DNA of 64,000 nucleotides from Marsupella aquatica (taxonomy: Eukaryota; Marchantiophyta): positions 25,048,001 through 25,112,000 of the forward strand of contig OZ316891.1 in NCBI GenBank assembly GCA_973895155.1, given 5' to 3'. Shown one piece after another: positions 51,636-61,855 of the stretch. Position numbers and translations under genes: made by a program. Each line of letters opens with the position of its first letter. Position 1 is the first letter of the stretch. The notes below the pieces were generated by a model. The model was not told the origin of the DNA, did not search any database, and saw only the letters and a list, made by a program, of their open reading frames with translations.

Positions 51636-54600
51636 TGTCATGCCGCTAACCTGGGCCTTAAATCCAGTTTAGTGTCATGGTGCGACCTCGACCACCAGTA
51701 GGGGTGAGGGTTCGGGCAAGGAGGTGTGCAGTGACCTCTATTAGCCCTAAGTCGGGCTAAGTCGATAGACTTACTGGTATAACACCTGCGTAATTCGTAC
51801 TAGTCATAGGTATATTTGTTTTCCATCGCTGGAATATTCCCTCAGTTAGTGACTCGGACTAACTCCCGGCTTGGGGCCTTTCAAGCCATCGACACGACAG
51901 GATCTTGTGACATACAATGAGTGGCAATCCCTACCATTAGTTCGCACCCGGTACGTCCCTTAAAATGGCGCCTTTACCCAGACAAAGCATACACACAACA
52001 CCAGTTACTTGCGGAAACATTAGGGGGAAAAGACTACATTTATCAGCGAAGCATCAGTTTACATGGTTGACTCGACTTCAAAGGGGGTCAGCAGGCCCAA
52101 CGGCAGTCGATGCCCAGTCTCTACGAGGCCCTGCCTCGCACTTGCCCAGCAAGCTCGACTCTGGCTCTCACTCCTTGGTGTGCTCTGACCCTGCTCAGGC
52201 CGGGACTCCCCGTGCCTCACCTTTCTTCTGTTGAGATAACTAAGCCTTCTCCCCGGACCATAGCGGAAGGGGAAGCCTAAATACTACAATCGTGGAGGAG
52301 AGCCGGAGGATACTGCCTTCTGGGATACTACCTACTGACTAAATTACCTACTGACTACTGGCCGCGCCGCACTGACTGGTTGACCGTCAACAACAAGGTG
52401 CCGACCGGGATGGCAGCGGCCAAGCCTACTGACAAATTCTAGTCCATTGATGGACTCCATCCTACGTTGGCTGATCCTAACTGATCCGGCCCTAATTCTT
52501 CTTACTGCCGCTAATCGGCGCCTAATGACAGTCATGCTGCCGTTACGCCTAACCAAAAGATGCCGCTGACTTAACTGCCTCACGCGGCGCCTGCTTCCAC
52601 CCTTTGCTAACCACCCCTTACGTGTGTGCAGTGGTTGGACCAGGGCTGGTCCCCTTGTCGGGACGAGACCTCGAGCCGCCTTGATCAGAGGTGGGCCTAG
52701 GTTTTCTCCGCTGGAGGATGAGCAGGGTAATGCGGTCCTGCAAGGCCTTGTTGTCCCGTACCGCCTCCTCCGCCTCATTTGCAGCTTCATCGGCTTCGAT
52801 CTGGAGCCGCGCTACCTCCAGATTGAGTTGGTCGATGGAGTTGCGATGGATCTGGTCCTGCGCCAACAATTTATCTCGTTCGGCGGAGAGACTAGCCACC
52901 TGTTGTGCTGCCTGCAAGAATTGTTTGTTGAGGTCGGTCAAGCTGGTAACCCGAGCCGAAGATTCTAAGCGTAATTGAAGCACGGTGTCATCCAGCTTCT
53001 TGAGTTCGGCCTGCGCTCCGCTTAACTCTTGGGTTAGTCCGTCCCTCTGTTCGACGGTGCAGACTAACTCCTCGCGGCGGGTTGTTGCCTCCTCCTCGAG
53101 GTGCTCTACCAGCATATGGAGGCGCCCGATCTCATTCCCCTTCGCCATGAGTTCTTCTTCCAAGCGACTTACGATCCGTGGTTGGTGCTCTAACATGAAG
53201 AAGGCTGGTTGAAATTACGCCGAGACTTGTTGTCCGATGTATGTTGCCAGCTCCCCAGACATAGTCTGGCTAAACTTTTGGACTAGGTCGTAGGCCATGG
53301 TCCCCGGGGCTACTTGGTAGTCCTCCATCCTCTCGGGTATCGGTGGGTCCTCGGGTGGAGCAACGATCTCCTCTGTAGTCAGCGCTGGGGAGGGGAAGAT
53401 ATCTTCAGGTGGTGGAGGGATTGGGGGTGGTTGTACTGCGGGTAGTGGAGGCTCAACAGAAGGGGGCGGCGGAATTTCCACAGGAGGAGGTGGCGGAGTA
53501 TTAGTCGGGGCTTCCGGCTTGGGGTTTGCCCGAGGGACGGTAGTCCGCGTGCTCGGGGTTGCCTCCTCCGGGGCGAGGGTGACTTTAGCCGAGGCTGAGG
53601 TGGCCATATTCTTTCCTCAAGCCTCTCGCCGTGCCTTGTACCAGGCGAGGATAATGGCGATATGACTTCCTAAGTAAGTCTTCCCCCCAATAGCCATACC
53701 ACCCTGAGCCCGCTTCAGCTCCCCCAAGAATCTTTGGTAGAAGAATTGGGCCCAGTTTCATCGTTTGTACTGTTCCACCTGCACGATCGTGCAGAGGGAA
53801 ATCTCGGATCGTGGCTCAATCATGTGTAGGGTAGTCCGTATGAAGTTAAGCCGCTCCATACAGGTTAAGTTGGTGCATGCCCCTTGCTTGTATCCGTTGT
53901 CCATCTTACCCTCGGGTTTGAAGTGCCGCGGCGTATACTCCTTATCCCGAATTTGGATTTCCACCGGCACTGGCCCGGTTGGTAGGCAGAAGATTTGCGT
54001 TAACCGATGCTCCGTGAGTGATAAGGCCTACCCCGAAACCTTGGTGGTCGACGCGTCAGTGTTGAAATTGGAGATAAACTCACAAATCTTCTTCGGCCCG
54101 GTGGCGCACGGCCTCCAAAGCAAGTGAGCGAACTGCTCCAACTGATGCTCCTTTAGATAGTCCGCATGTTCGAGTTTCTTGATTGCAATCCAGACTACTT
54201 CGGGGACGCGGATTACCTGTAATAAGTTGGACTTCGGGTTATCCGGGGGCCGTCGGGTCTGGTTGGTCGGGGGGTTTACCGGGGCAGGTGCAGGCGCGGC
54301 GTTGGTCCGCGTTGTTGATTTGGGGGCCGTCGTAGTCCTTGGCCGCTTACGAGGACGCTGTTTGAGTTGCGGACTAGCTTCCTCGGAACCCGAAGAACAC
54401 TTTGTGTTGATTACTGGACGGACTTGGCACTGGTGGTATCGGGGTAGCCATATCCCAGTTGAAGGTGTTGGAGCTTTCCCCGAGGAACGTAAGATTACGC
54501 GCCGCTTCCCGTTGTTTGCTGATGTCTTCTTGGCGCTTTTCGGCTGCGATCTGCTGGTCTAGGTACCCTGGAATCTTGTCGAACTCCGCTTGAGTAAGCC

Positions 54601-55446
54601 GCTGGCTGCCCTTTAGCTTAAAGAACTTCGCTGGAACCTCAAGAATCGCCTCAGCTACTGATCTAAGCCCTTCCTCGCTGAGATATAGTTTGGTGATGTA
54701 GTCTCGCAGCTCGTTGTAGCTGGAATCCTTGGTGATGGCTGTCCTTTCGCAATTAACCAGTGCTACCTTGGTCACTAGCTTCGCGTATCTTCGTTCGTAA
54801 GCGGCTTTCTCGGGACAAGAGTACCAGTAAGTTTCGGAGAACTTAGCACCTACCTCGCCAAACAAGGTCCAAAATCCCAAGGCTGTGAGGGTCATACTAA
54901 CCTCATAGTCCGGTTTGAGTCCGCGTTCCCACCCGGCTGGTCCTCTTTCTCGTGGAGGCCTCGCTCGTCCTGACTAAATCTCGCCACATTCCGCTCTTCT
55001 CCCTCGATAATCTCCTTGTAAAGGTCGACTCGATTCGATCAGCAGGGCAAGTGGGTGGCAACGTCCGCGAATTCAAAAAAGGGTAGACATGAGCAAATGG
55101 CCCGCAGCACCATCGGCTCCTCTCTTATGGAGGTGTCAGGATGAGCCCGAGCGTGAGAAGGCCAGGCCGTTTTAGTCATTGATAACAAGCTGAAGTCGGC
55201 ACCTCGGTCCAAGCGTGATTCTTCTAACTGATTTTTACTCCGCTGCCGCCACCGTACCTCGGTCGTGCGTAATAATCCTCTTCCTGAACTCATAATTATT
55301 CGGTCATTTTAACCTACTCCTAATCTATTCATAATGGCAACAGACGGCTACATGTGCTATTCTACGCTATGGCTACGGTCCTAATGCCCGTATAAGGCCT
55401 AATCTACGACCTGGGTTCCGTTAAGTGACACGTTACCCGTGTCACA
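51636..55446 (-). mobile_element. Solo LTR of another gypsy family (3.8 kb)
   Basis: On the minus strand it runs TGTGACACGGGTAACG (55446) to GCATGACA (51636), flanked by AGGGT at 51631-51635 and 55447-55451. No primer site, gag or pol is present, so the internal part was removed by recombination between LTRs. It interrupts the methylase-like gene, just downstream of exon 2. The ends resemble LTR Z. Bases 51636-52617 and 54896-55446 hold no clear gene apart from a minus frame at 55039-55293. Confidence 0.9.
52618..54895 (-). pseudogene. Decayed LTR-encoded protein in the solo LTR
   Basis: Broken minus frames in order: MTLTALGFWTLFGEVGAKFS (54374-54895), a basic stretch KQRPRKRPRTTTAPKS, then VWIAIKKLEHADYLKEHQLE to a TAG near 54030, LTEHRLTQIFCLPTGPVPVE, MERLNFIRTTLHMIEPRSEI (stop at 53758), a Pro-rich part (53215-53607) and a coiled coil (52618-53196). 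The middle lines up with residues ~330-480 of the A LTR protein (LTxxxIAEVFGLPIG; IGEMIDFLRVTMH). So a third gypsy family carries the same protein type in its LTR, in the same orientation. Confidence 0.65.
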
Positions 55447-55548
55447 AGGGTCGATAGCTTACTATAGTACTCCAGGTTGTGCATCAAGATCCGCTTAATT
55501 CGATTGGCATCTAGGATCCAGGAGGGTTCCACAACTGCTTGTCCTAGC
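55447..55548 (-). CDS. Methylase-like gene, exon 2 (cut by the solo LTR)
   Basis: After the acceptor CTTTTATTTCAG it joins exon 1 in frame to read NQLGQAVVEPSWILDANRIK, then RILMHNLEYYSKLS up to the target site. It completes the helical end of the ParB-like region. Confidence 0.6.
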
Positions 55549-55681
55549 CTGAAATAAAAGAATGAAATGAGAACATATAAGCAGTGCCAGGCGCTCGCAA
55601 AACATGGCCTCGGAAAGTTATGCTAGAAAGAATGAACAATTCATAATGACTCACAAAGTTCTGCACAAAAGGGTATCTTAC

Positions 55682-56418
55682 TGGTTAACGGTGTGCATAG
55701 CCGCTTCAATTTCTATCAGCGAACCCTTGTCGCCATTGAAAACAGTACAAAGCACATGCGGGTGGTACTTTGGGTTTTCGGGACTCTCTTGAGTGACAAG
55801 AGTCCACGAGTAAAGCCTACGGTTCCCATCAAAAACTGAGAACATTCTGTCCTTCAAAACTAGAAAATCTGGGTCGGCAACACATTCTTCCTCGAATTTC
55901 TCGTTCTCAGATGTCCATATTGGATCCCAACTCTCACGAATTTCTTGAGTACAGGTGAGAAGCGCTCCCTCAGCATCGGTAGGCTGAACGTAAAACCTCA
56001 TTCCAATCAAAGAATTGTATCCCATGCTACGGAAAGAGTCTTTTAGCTTGTCAATGGAAGAACTGTCTTTCTGTAGAGTTCGGACAACCTCCATACGCAA
56101 CAATCGACATAGTGGAATTCGTGGAGGCTCTTTGTCAAACCCTCTGAAATCCTTCCCAAACAACATGACATGTTTCGAAATAAGATCCGTCTTGGAAAAC
56201 AAAACATCTTGAATCGCAAATGTGTCAAGATTCTTCATCTTCTTTCTCGCTGGTTTGGCAAACAAAATACTTGAGATTGGAACAAGCGATGCGGTGGACC
56301 TTGTTACTCGACGCGTATACACTGAACCAGAGAATGAAGACTCAGAAGACTCACAATACCCACGATCCTGAGCCCCAACCACACTATACCCCCTCGACGA
56401 GGAGGGGATTGCATCCAT
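55682..56418 (-). CDS. Methylase-like gene, exon 1 (ParB/sulfiredoxin-like domain)
   Basis: ATG at 56418, 246 residues to the donor CCA/GTAAGA. The first ~60 residues are Ser-rich and disordered, ending in a basic AKPARKKMKN patch. From ~100 the pattern of ParB-like domains appears: RIPLCRLLRMEVVR, then SIDKLKDSFRSMGYN (the ParB 'L-x-x-S-I-x-x-x-G' helix), a strand (GMRFYVQP) and FSVFDGNRRLYSW at 193-205, where ParB and sulfiredoxin folds carry DG-x-x-R. HVLCTVFNGD and EIEAAMHTVNQ fit the next strand and helix. This is recognition by pattern, not by search. Confidence 0.6.
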
Positions 56419-57306
56419 CGTCTTTACGATGAAAGGTGTACGAACGGAATCCTCACGACTAATTACCAGTTCTCCGTACCATATTAACAGTTGCGTCCAT
56501 ATTATATCCGATCAATGAGCGCTATTCCCCTCTTTGTAATCGGTTGGAGAGACGTTACTCATTGCGAACGACAAGATTCAATTTAATTTATCAGTGACGG
56601 AAAGCGACAACTTAGAAATTGCGATAAGTATTAATGTGAACTACGGTAAAATGTTTGCGTGATAATCACGTTGAACATTAGTTACCGTTAAAAGTTACCG
56701 TTGTCTCAGCACCTTGCAGACAAACATGCAATGCCAGCGCCGGGTGCTAACGAATAAGAGACTACCAAATTGAAGAACTTATTGGTGAACAAATGCTAGC
56801 GCCCAACGCTAGCCATTTGAATAATTTCATTAACGTTCTTTTAAGCAACATATATTGTCAACAAATTCCTAAATGTACCTGTTTCACCTGTAGTAACCAA
56901 ACTTTACTTAATATTATGAGATTAAGTTTATTGTATCAATACCAGCGCCTGGCGCTAGCAAAAAATTACTGTATTTGCATCAATATTTTGTGTGTAATTA
57001 TGCTAGCGCCAGGCGCTAGTCAGAATACTTTTCAAATTATATCATTGTTATTCCAATGGCTTTTAGGTAGCGCCCGACGCTAATGAAATGGACGCACTTG
57101 TATAGACTACTATCTAGTCGTATTCATGTAATAAATATTCCTGACACCCGCACTTGACGGGCAAAAATGACAAATGTATCATTTATGATTTCAACGGACA
57201 CAAAGTTGTGCGTGTTCTATGTCGTATTGAAACATCTCTTTCAACGGCCGATGGTCCTTGAAGGGTGTTATAAGCACAAGAAATACGGTTGGGATTGGTC
57301 TATTGC
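56419..57306. promoter_or_regulatory. Divergent promoter region with five motif copies
   Basis: Lies between the start of the methylase-like gene (minus) and the transposase (plus). Quasi-palindromes start at 56736, 56798, 56944, 57005 and 57069. The position would let one DNA-binding protein control both genes. No other gene is seen. Confidence 0.6.
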
Positions 57307-60300
57307 ATGAATTACTGCTGGCCTAAACTTCTTTCGTCTACAATGTCGCGCTCAATTGTTATTACACGTGCTTGTACCCGGGAAGTCGTCAAAGTTCCCA
57401 TGCAGGAATCTGATACTTACAGGCAAGTAAGCGAGAACTATCTGTGCGGAAGATTCGATTTGAGAATCAATGACATTCTGTCGATTGTTCCTGAGGTGTC
57501 ATCGAGTGGAGGACATGACCCAGATGCGGCATTTGATGTGGATGACGGAATATGTTTCTGGCACATGAATGTAGGACTTCGTTACATGCTTCATGTCAGA
57601 CCTACTCCTCTTCAATCGGTTGTTCAGGACATTCCGCCCCAGGTTGTTGAAATATCTGAGAGTGAAGATGAGGAAGTTGCGCCCAATCCTCCTGAGAAGC
57701 ACAAAGCTCCAAGCTCTAGTTGCCTTAAGAGTGAACCGGTGGCCACTTTCGGAGATGTCCAGAAGGTTTACCGGCGGAGTGCAATGGACGCCTTACTCAA
57801 GGCCACAGGCCATAGTGAATTGTCAATATTTATCTCGGCAGGGGACTTTCGACACGATCAAGTTCCTTGTTTGCCAAACAAGTACAATGGAAATATTGTA
57901 TTTGAATTGCCTCCCATTGTGGGAATGCAGTCCAAAGGATCTAGACTTCGTGACATGGACCGTGCCAAAGATTGTTACATTTGGACCAGGATTTTTCCGA
58001 CGACCGCAAACGTGCAACCAAAAAAACTTTGGGAGTTTGGTAAAGTCAGTTGTACTGGGTTCGTCGAGTGCAGGAACAAGTCCTGTGAATATTTTTTGCG
58101 AAAGAAGAGATGCAATTCTAAAGCGTGGGCTGGTACCCCTAAGCTTAGTGGCCAGCATGTGGTGGGTTCGCTCATTGAAGAGGGTGGTATAGTATGTCAC
58201 TACTGTGAAAAGATTCCTTTTTGTGTGGACTCTTGCCCTGCTTGCTTGTTCTATATGTATCCACAAGTCCTACTTGATACAGAAACCTAGTCACATGTCT
58301 CGGCTCGCGGTACATATAGGTGAACATAATCATCCGAGTAGAAAAGTTTTCTCGAGGAGTGCTGAAAAGATGGCCGAGGACTTAATAAAAAGAAATCACA
58401 AAGCCAATCCTCTTGCAAAACCGACTGGGATTTTGAATTCGGCGACTGGTTTGCTTGTGAAAGCTCTTTGCGAGAACGTTGACGACATCGTAGATATTGA
58501 AGAAACCGAAATTTGGAAGTCTCTCATGGTTCTATCTACTCCTCAGAAATTTGCGTCCCTTTGTCGCAGCGTTCGAATGGACCAGGCTGGTCGTGGTGAG
58601 TTAGATTTCCTAGCTCGAATGCAAAGGTCAAATAATTTCTTTTCTCCAAAGGTATCTTCTTCCGGGTCAGGGTTGTTTAGCAGATCGTCCACACATATTC
58701 AAAATGTCAGTCAAGGGTCATGGATCTGGTGTCAATCTTTTACGTCAGATGCAACCTGGCGGAAGACTGGAAGGGGCTTGGGTGAGTTTTGATGTCATGA
58801 AGCGAGTGATAACCGACTGGTTTACTTTTAGCGCACACGTTTACGATCACAACTTTCGAGCTCTTTGTACAATATTCACATGCGAACTAAAAGCTGAAGA
58901 CACAGAGTCCTTTGAGAAGGCATGGAGAATTATGATAGAGGTTTCTAAGGAAAATGGGTTACATGAGGTTACCATTCAAGGTTTTATGGCCGACAATGCT
59001 CAGGCTGGATGGATTGCCGTTTGCAATGTCTTTTTTGGGGGTCACCCAGACCCTGAACGTGAATGCTTCGATGCATTCCACTTTTACCAGTCTTTCCATC
59101 GACATTCCACAGAGGGAGTACTCGAGGGTAGGCAACCTGAACATCTAAGACTGTGGGAGAAATTGCGAAATGCTCCATCATTCGTTGCTGCGTACCGAGT
59201 TTCTAGGGAGATTGTGTTATGGTGGCAAGCAGGCAACTGTGTTCCAGGAAAACTGATGATGTTGCAGAGTTGGATATCATGGTGGGTCGTTCGATGGCGT
59301 CAGTGGGGGAATTTCATTTGCGTGGTAAGTTTTATCAATGTTTACAATAGTCACTTCGCCAGGTTTTTTACTAGCGCCAGGCGCTGCTTTTAACTGTACA
59401 GATGCCAACATTATATTAGTACATCATACACAATGCTAGCGCCTGGCGCTGCTTTAAACTGTACAGAGAACTTTGCCACATTCATGACTTATGAACACTT
59501 GATAATACCAACATTACATTAATGTATATTATATACATTGCTAGCGCCTGGCGCTGCTTAAACAAATTGACTAAAGTTGGTCTAGATCCACTTCATTGTA
59601 GAGCAAAAGTGCAGAAGAAGGTGCCCTCATTCCAAACTGTACAGGTTCTGAGTCAAGGCACGCTTCAATGAAAGCATGGGCAACCAAAAAATTGGTGGGC
59701 CTCTTCGAAGCATGCGAAGTTGATCAAAATCGGGCTATATCTCAAGTTGCAGGTTACAGTGCATATCGAAAAGGACTCGATAGAGGGAAGGGGCCAACTA
59801 TCTGGGAATTGGCATTCCGTTCGGCAGACCAAGCAGGTTCACCCAAGTTATTCGAAGAGGCCACTAACATGATTCTTTCCAACTCTGCCAATTTTGATCT
59901 GGGTAGGAATTCTCCTCTGAATGGAGATATTGTCACCAAATCGGTTAAGAGGAAGGGACTTGCAACTGGGATTGTCTCGCCACAAGACTCCCATCGGCAT
60001 GACACCATTCTCATCACTACCCCAAATACTCGAGGATTCAAACGGAAGAATCTCAACAAGACTGAGTTCACTTCCATTCCCGCCAATGTAGTAGATCTTG
60101 TAGTAGACCTCTGCGGGAGTGACACTTCAACAAGTGAAAGCTATTCCCTGGCAAACACCCTTGAAGCCACGAGGGAAACAACATCATCTCAACAACCACG
60201 CAGTGCCCCCGCTGTGGTTCAACGTTTGCCGACAGAATCAGCTCCATTGGAAATGGATGTTCCAAGAGGAAGCTGGCATTTGAGACGGATGGCCAAATAT

Positions 60301-61127
60301 GGGGCTGGGCCACAGTGTAATGGGACCTTGCATGGAAATTCTGACAGAGATGAGTGTCAAAATCGTGTCAAGAAAATAGGGTTCCATTCTGTTGCCGGTG
60401 TTGTCGGCATTGTTGTCAACGGACATCGCATTTTTAGAGGAACTCCCATTGCCGAAATGATATGGTTCTGCCCAAACAGCACATGCTACAAGAGCCGCCC
60501 GCGTCGTGGTGTTGAACGCCTTCCTCCTGTGCCGGACATCTTGCCAGTTGTGAAAGGAACAAACCTCTTGCCTAGCGAGATAGAGTACCTTCAAGCGCAG
60601 GGAGTCTCTATGGTCCAAACAGCTGCGCCCTCTCGAACTTGAACTGCACCATTTGCATTCGACTTGAGAATCAATGTTAACACATTTCCAGAGAAAATCA
60701 ATTTTGCGGAGCCCAACGTGCGCCTTCGTAGCAGGAATGGGAGGAACTCCAGACCTCGCTCTAATCTAACTGTGGCTCATAGTAAACGAATGGAGTCGGC
60801 TCAAAAAGAAGCTATGACTCTGGATGGAGAGTGGGATGTGATTAGTGGAATTGCTTATGGGAAACAATTCAGAATACGGACTCACGAGACCTTCGATCGC
60901 CAAACACTTACTGTGTCCAAATGTGCATCTTCCCTACTTGTTCCTGTGAGGATTTCTTCCGTCGTCATTCCCGCGGCAAGCCATATATGCCCTGTAAACA
61001 TTTGTACTGGGTGTTCATAAATGTCTTCAAGTTTCATGTAGAGGAGTCTACCCTGTGTAGCCAGTCGATTTTGACAGTTGGAGAAGTCAGACTTGTGTTG
61101 GAGAGGCACAACGCAAATGGTTTATAG
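57307..61127 (+). pseudogene. MULE-like transposase with SWIM zinc finger, decayed
   Basis: Exon 1 57307-59324, exon 2 59602-61127. N-terminal Cys-rich region (GFVECRNKSCEYFLRKKRCN; CHYCEKIPFCVDSCPACLFY), then SRLAVHIGEHNHP, a helical part, FKMSVKGHGSGVNLLRQMQP, the RNase-H-like core (DVMKRVITDWFTFSAHVYD; FMADNAQAGWIAVCNVFFGG; ECFDAFHFYQSFHRH; WVVRWRQWGNF) and a C-terminal SWIM finger (CSCEDF...PCKHLYWVF). I know this arrangement from uncharacterised plant SWIM-domain proteins. One-base shifts near 58260, 58652 and 60915 and a TGA at 60640 disable it. Exon 2 joins in frame and includes RGSWHLRRMAKYGAGPQCNG. Strand-transfer activity is inferred from family. Confidence 0.75.
59325..59601 (+). 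repeat. Transposase intron with three motif copies
   Basis: Donor GTG/GTAAGT and acceptor TTCATTGTAG, phase 0. TAGCGCC(A/T)GGCGCTGCTT begins at 59372, 59437 and 59542, the first two followed by AACTGTACAGA. Confidence 0.85.
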
Positions 61128-61777
61128 AGGGACTCGATTTATCCTTAACTGTCGTATTCCATAACGGATACTATGTTGTTTTGTCTTTAGTCAACGGATA
61201 TTACTTTAGTTTTTTATGTGGTTTTGGTTAGCGTCGGGCGCTGGTCAATAACTTATTTATGAAATTTTGTTTTTTGTGGTTAGTGCCATTGGATGGTTCC
61301 ATAAGCTTTTATTATCGTCCCATTATTCTGCGTACTTAATCCTTTGTTAGCGCCTGGCGCTAGTTTCACACTCTGCCTGACATATCCCTATGTTTCCGAT
61401 AACATAATTCAGTCCACAACTGGCTTTGTGGTGGGTCCCGCCTGAGCATACTCCATTCCTCCATGGGTATTATGGTTACGATTTTTTTAACCACACTAAT
61501 GAAGTATATGAACTAAATGAAGCATTTAAAAGTGGACTGTTTAGAAATGTTGTTGTATATAAACAGCAGTGAATTGAATGACAACCCTTTTTTATCTATA
61601 ATCTGAGCAAGTGACAAGGGATTGGAACCTCTCCGAGCAACTGTGAGCACACTTTTCCCTTATATCTGACGTCGTGTCTTATGCCAGTAGGAATATTTTT
61701 AGCTTAAATATGTGGTTGTTCCTTACGTGAATTTTTGAAAAACTTTGCCAAATAGTACACCTTTACAATAACAATTT
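61128..61777. promoter_or_regulatory. Right subterminal region with two motif copies
   Basis: No gene. AGCGTCGGGCGCTGG at 61230 and AGCGCCTGGCGCTAG at 61349; the remainder is AT-rich. Confidence 0.6.
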
Positions 61778-61847
61778 CCTGTTACCAGGAGAAATTACCT
61801 GGTAACAGGAAAACTGTTTCCTATTTCCTGTCTCCACTGCTATACCC
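61778..61847. repeat. Right terminal inverted repeat with a perfect hairpin
   Basis: CCTGTTACCAGG (61778) and CCTGGTAACAGG (61798) are perfect 12-bp arms. The outer end, read on the minus strand, is GGGTATAGCAGTGGAGACAGG. TGTTACCAGGAGAAAT here is also at the left end (31138) in the same orientation. Confidence 0.75.
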
Positions 61848-61855
61848 TACCACCG
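61848..61855. other. Target site duplication, right copy (TACCACCG)
   Basis: Matches 31079-31086 exactly; the array sequence resumes at 61856 (TATCCAAAGGC). Confidence 0.85.

Larger units (their letters stand above)
33195..56418 (-). pseudogene. ParB-like plus N6/N4 methylase-like gene, five exons, hit by two retroelements
   Basis: Exons on the minus strand: 55682-56418, 55447-55548, 50405-51635 (with frame breaks), 49376-50079 and 33195-33761. Canonical introns: 55549-55681, 50080-50404 and the 89-bp intron that now holds element B. The product would be roughly 1100 residues: ParB/sulfiredoxin-like N-terminus, an unrecognised helical middle, a basic linker, a degenerate beta-class DNA methyltransferase domain and an acidic tail. 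Prokaryotic phages and mobile elements often pair ParB-like and N6/N4-methylase domains, which I cite from memory. Three one-base frame problems (near 51635, 51462 and 50826) indicate decay. The gene diverges from the transposase across 56419-57306. Site-specific DNA binding or modification by this protein is inference. Confidence 0.6.
31087..61847. mobile_element. DNA transposon with SWIM transposase and ParB/methylase-like gene
   Basis: The element is 30.76 kb here but about 11.4 kb after removing element B and the solo LTR. It is flanked by the 8-bp duplication TACCACCG. The ends are imperfect inverted repeats (GGGGTATTTAC... and GGGTATAGCAG..., then GACAGGAA, AGGA, ACAG and TGTTACCAGG in order). 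Cargo: a small minus-strand gene, a five-exon minus-strand ParB/methylase-like gene and a plus-strand transposase. A quasi-palindrome AGCGCCnGGCGCTAG recurs in the non-coding parts. The transposase is MULE-like and the 8-bp duplication is at the short end for MULEs. All three genes have frame breaks or stops, so this copy is not autonomous. Confidence 0.85.
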
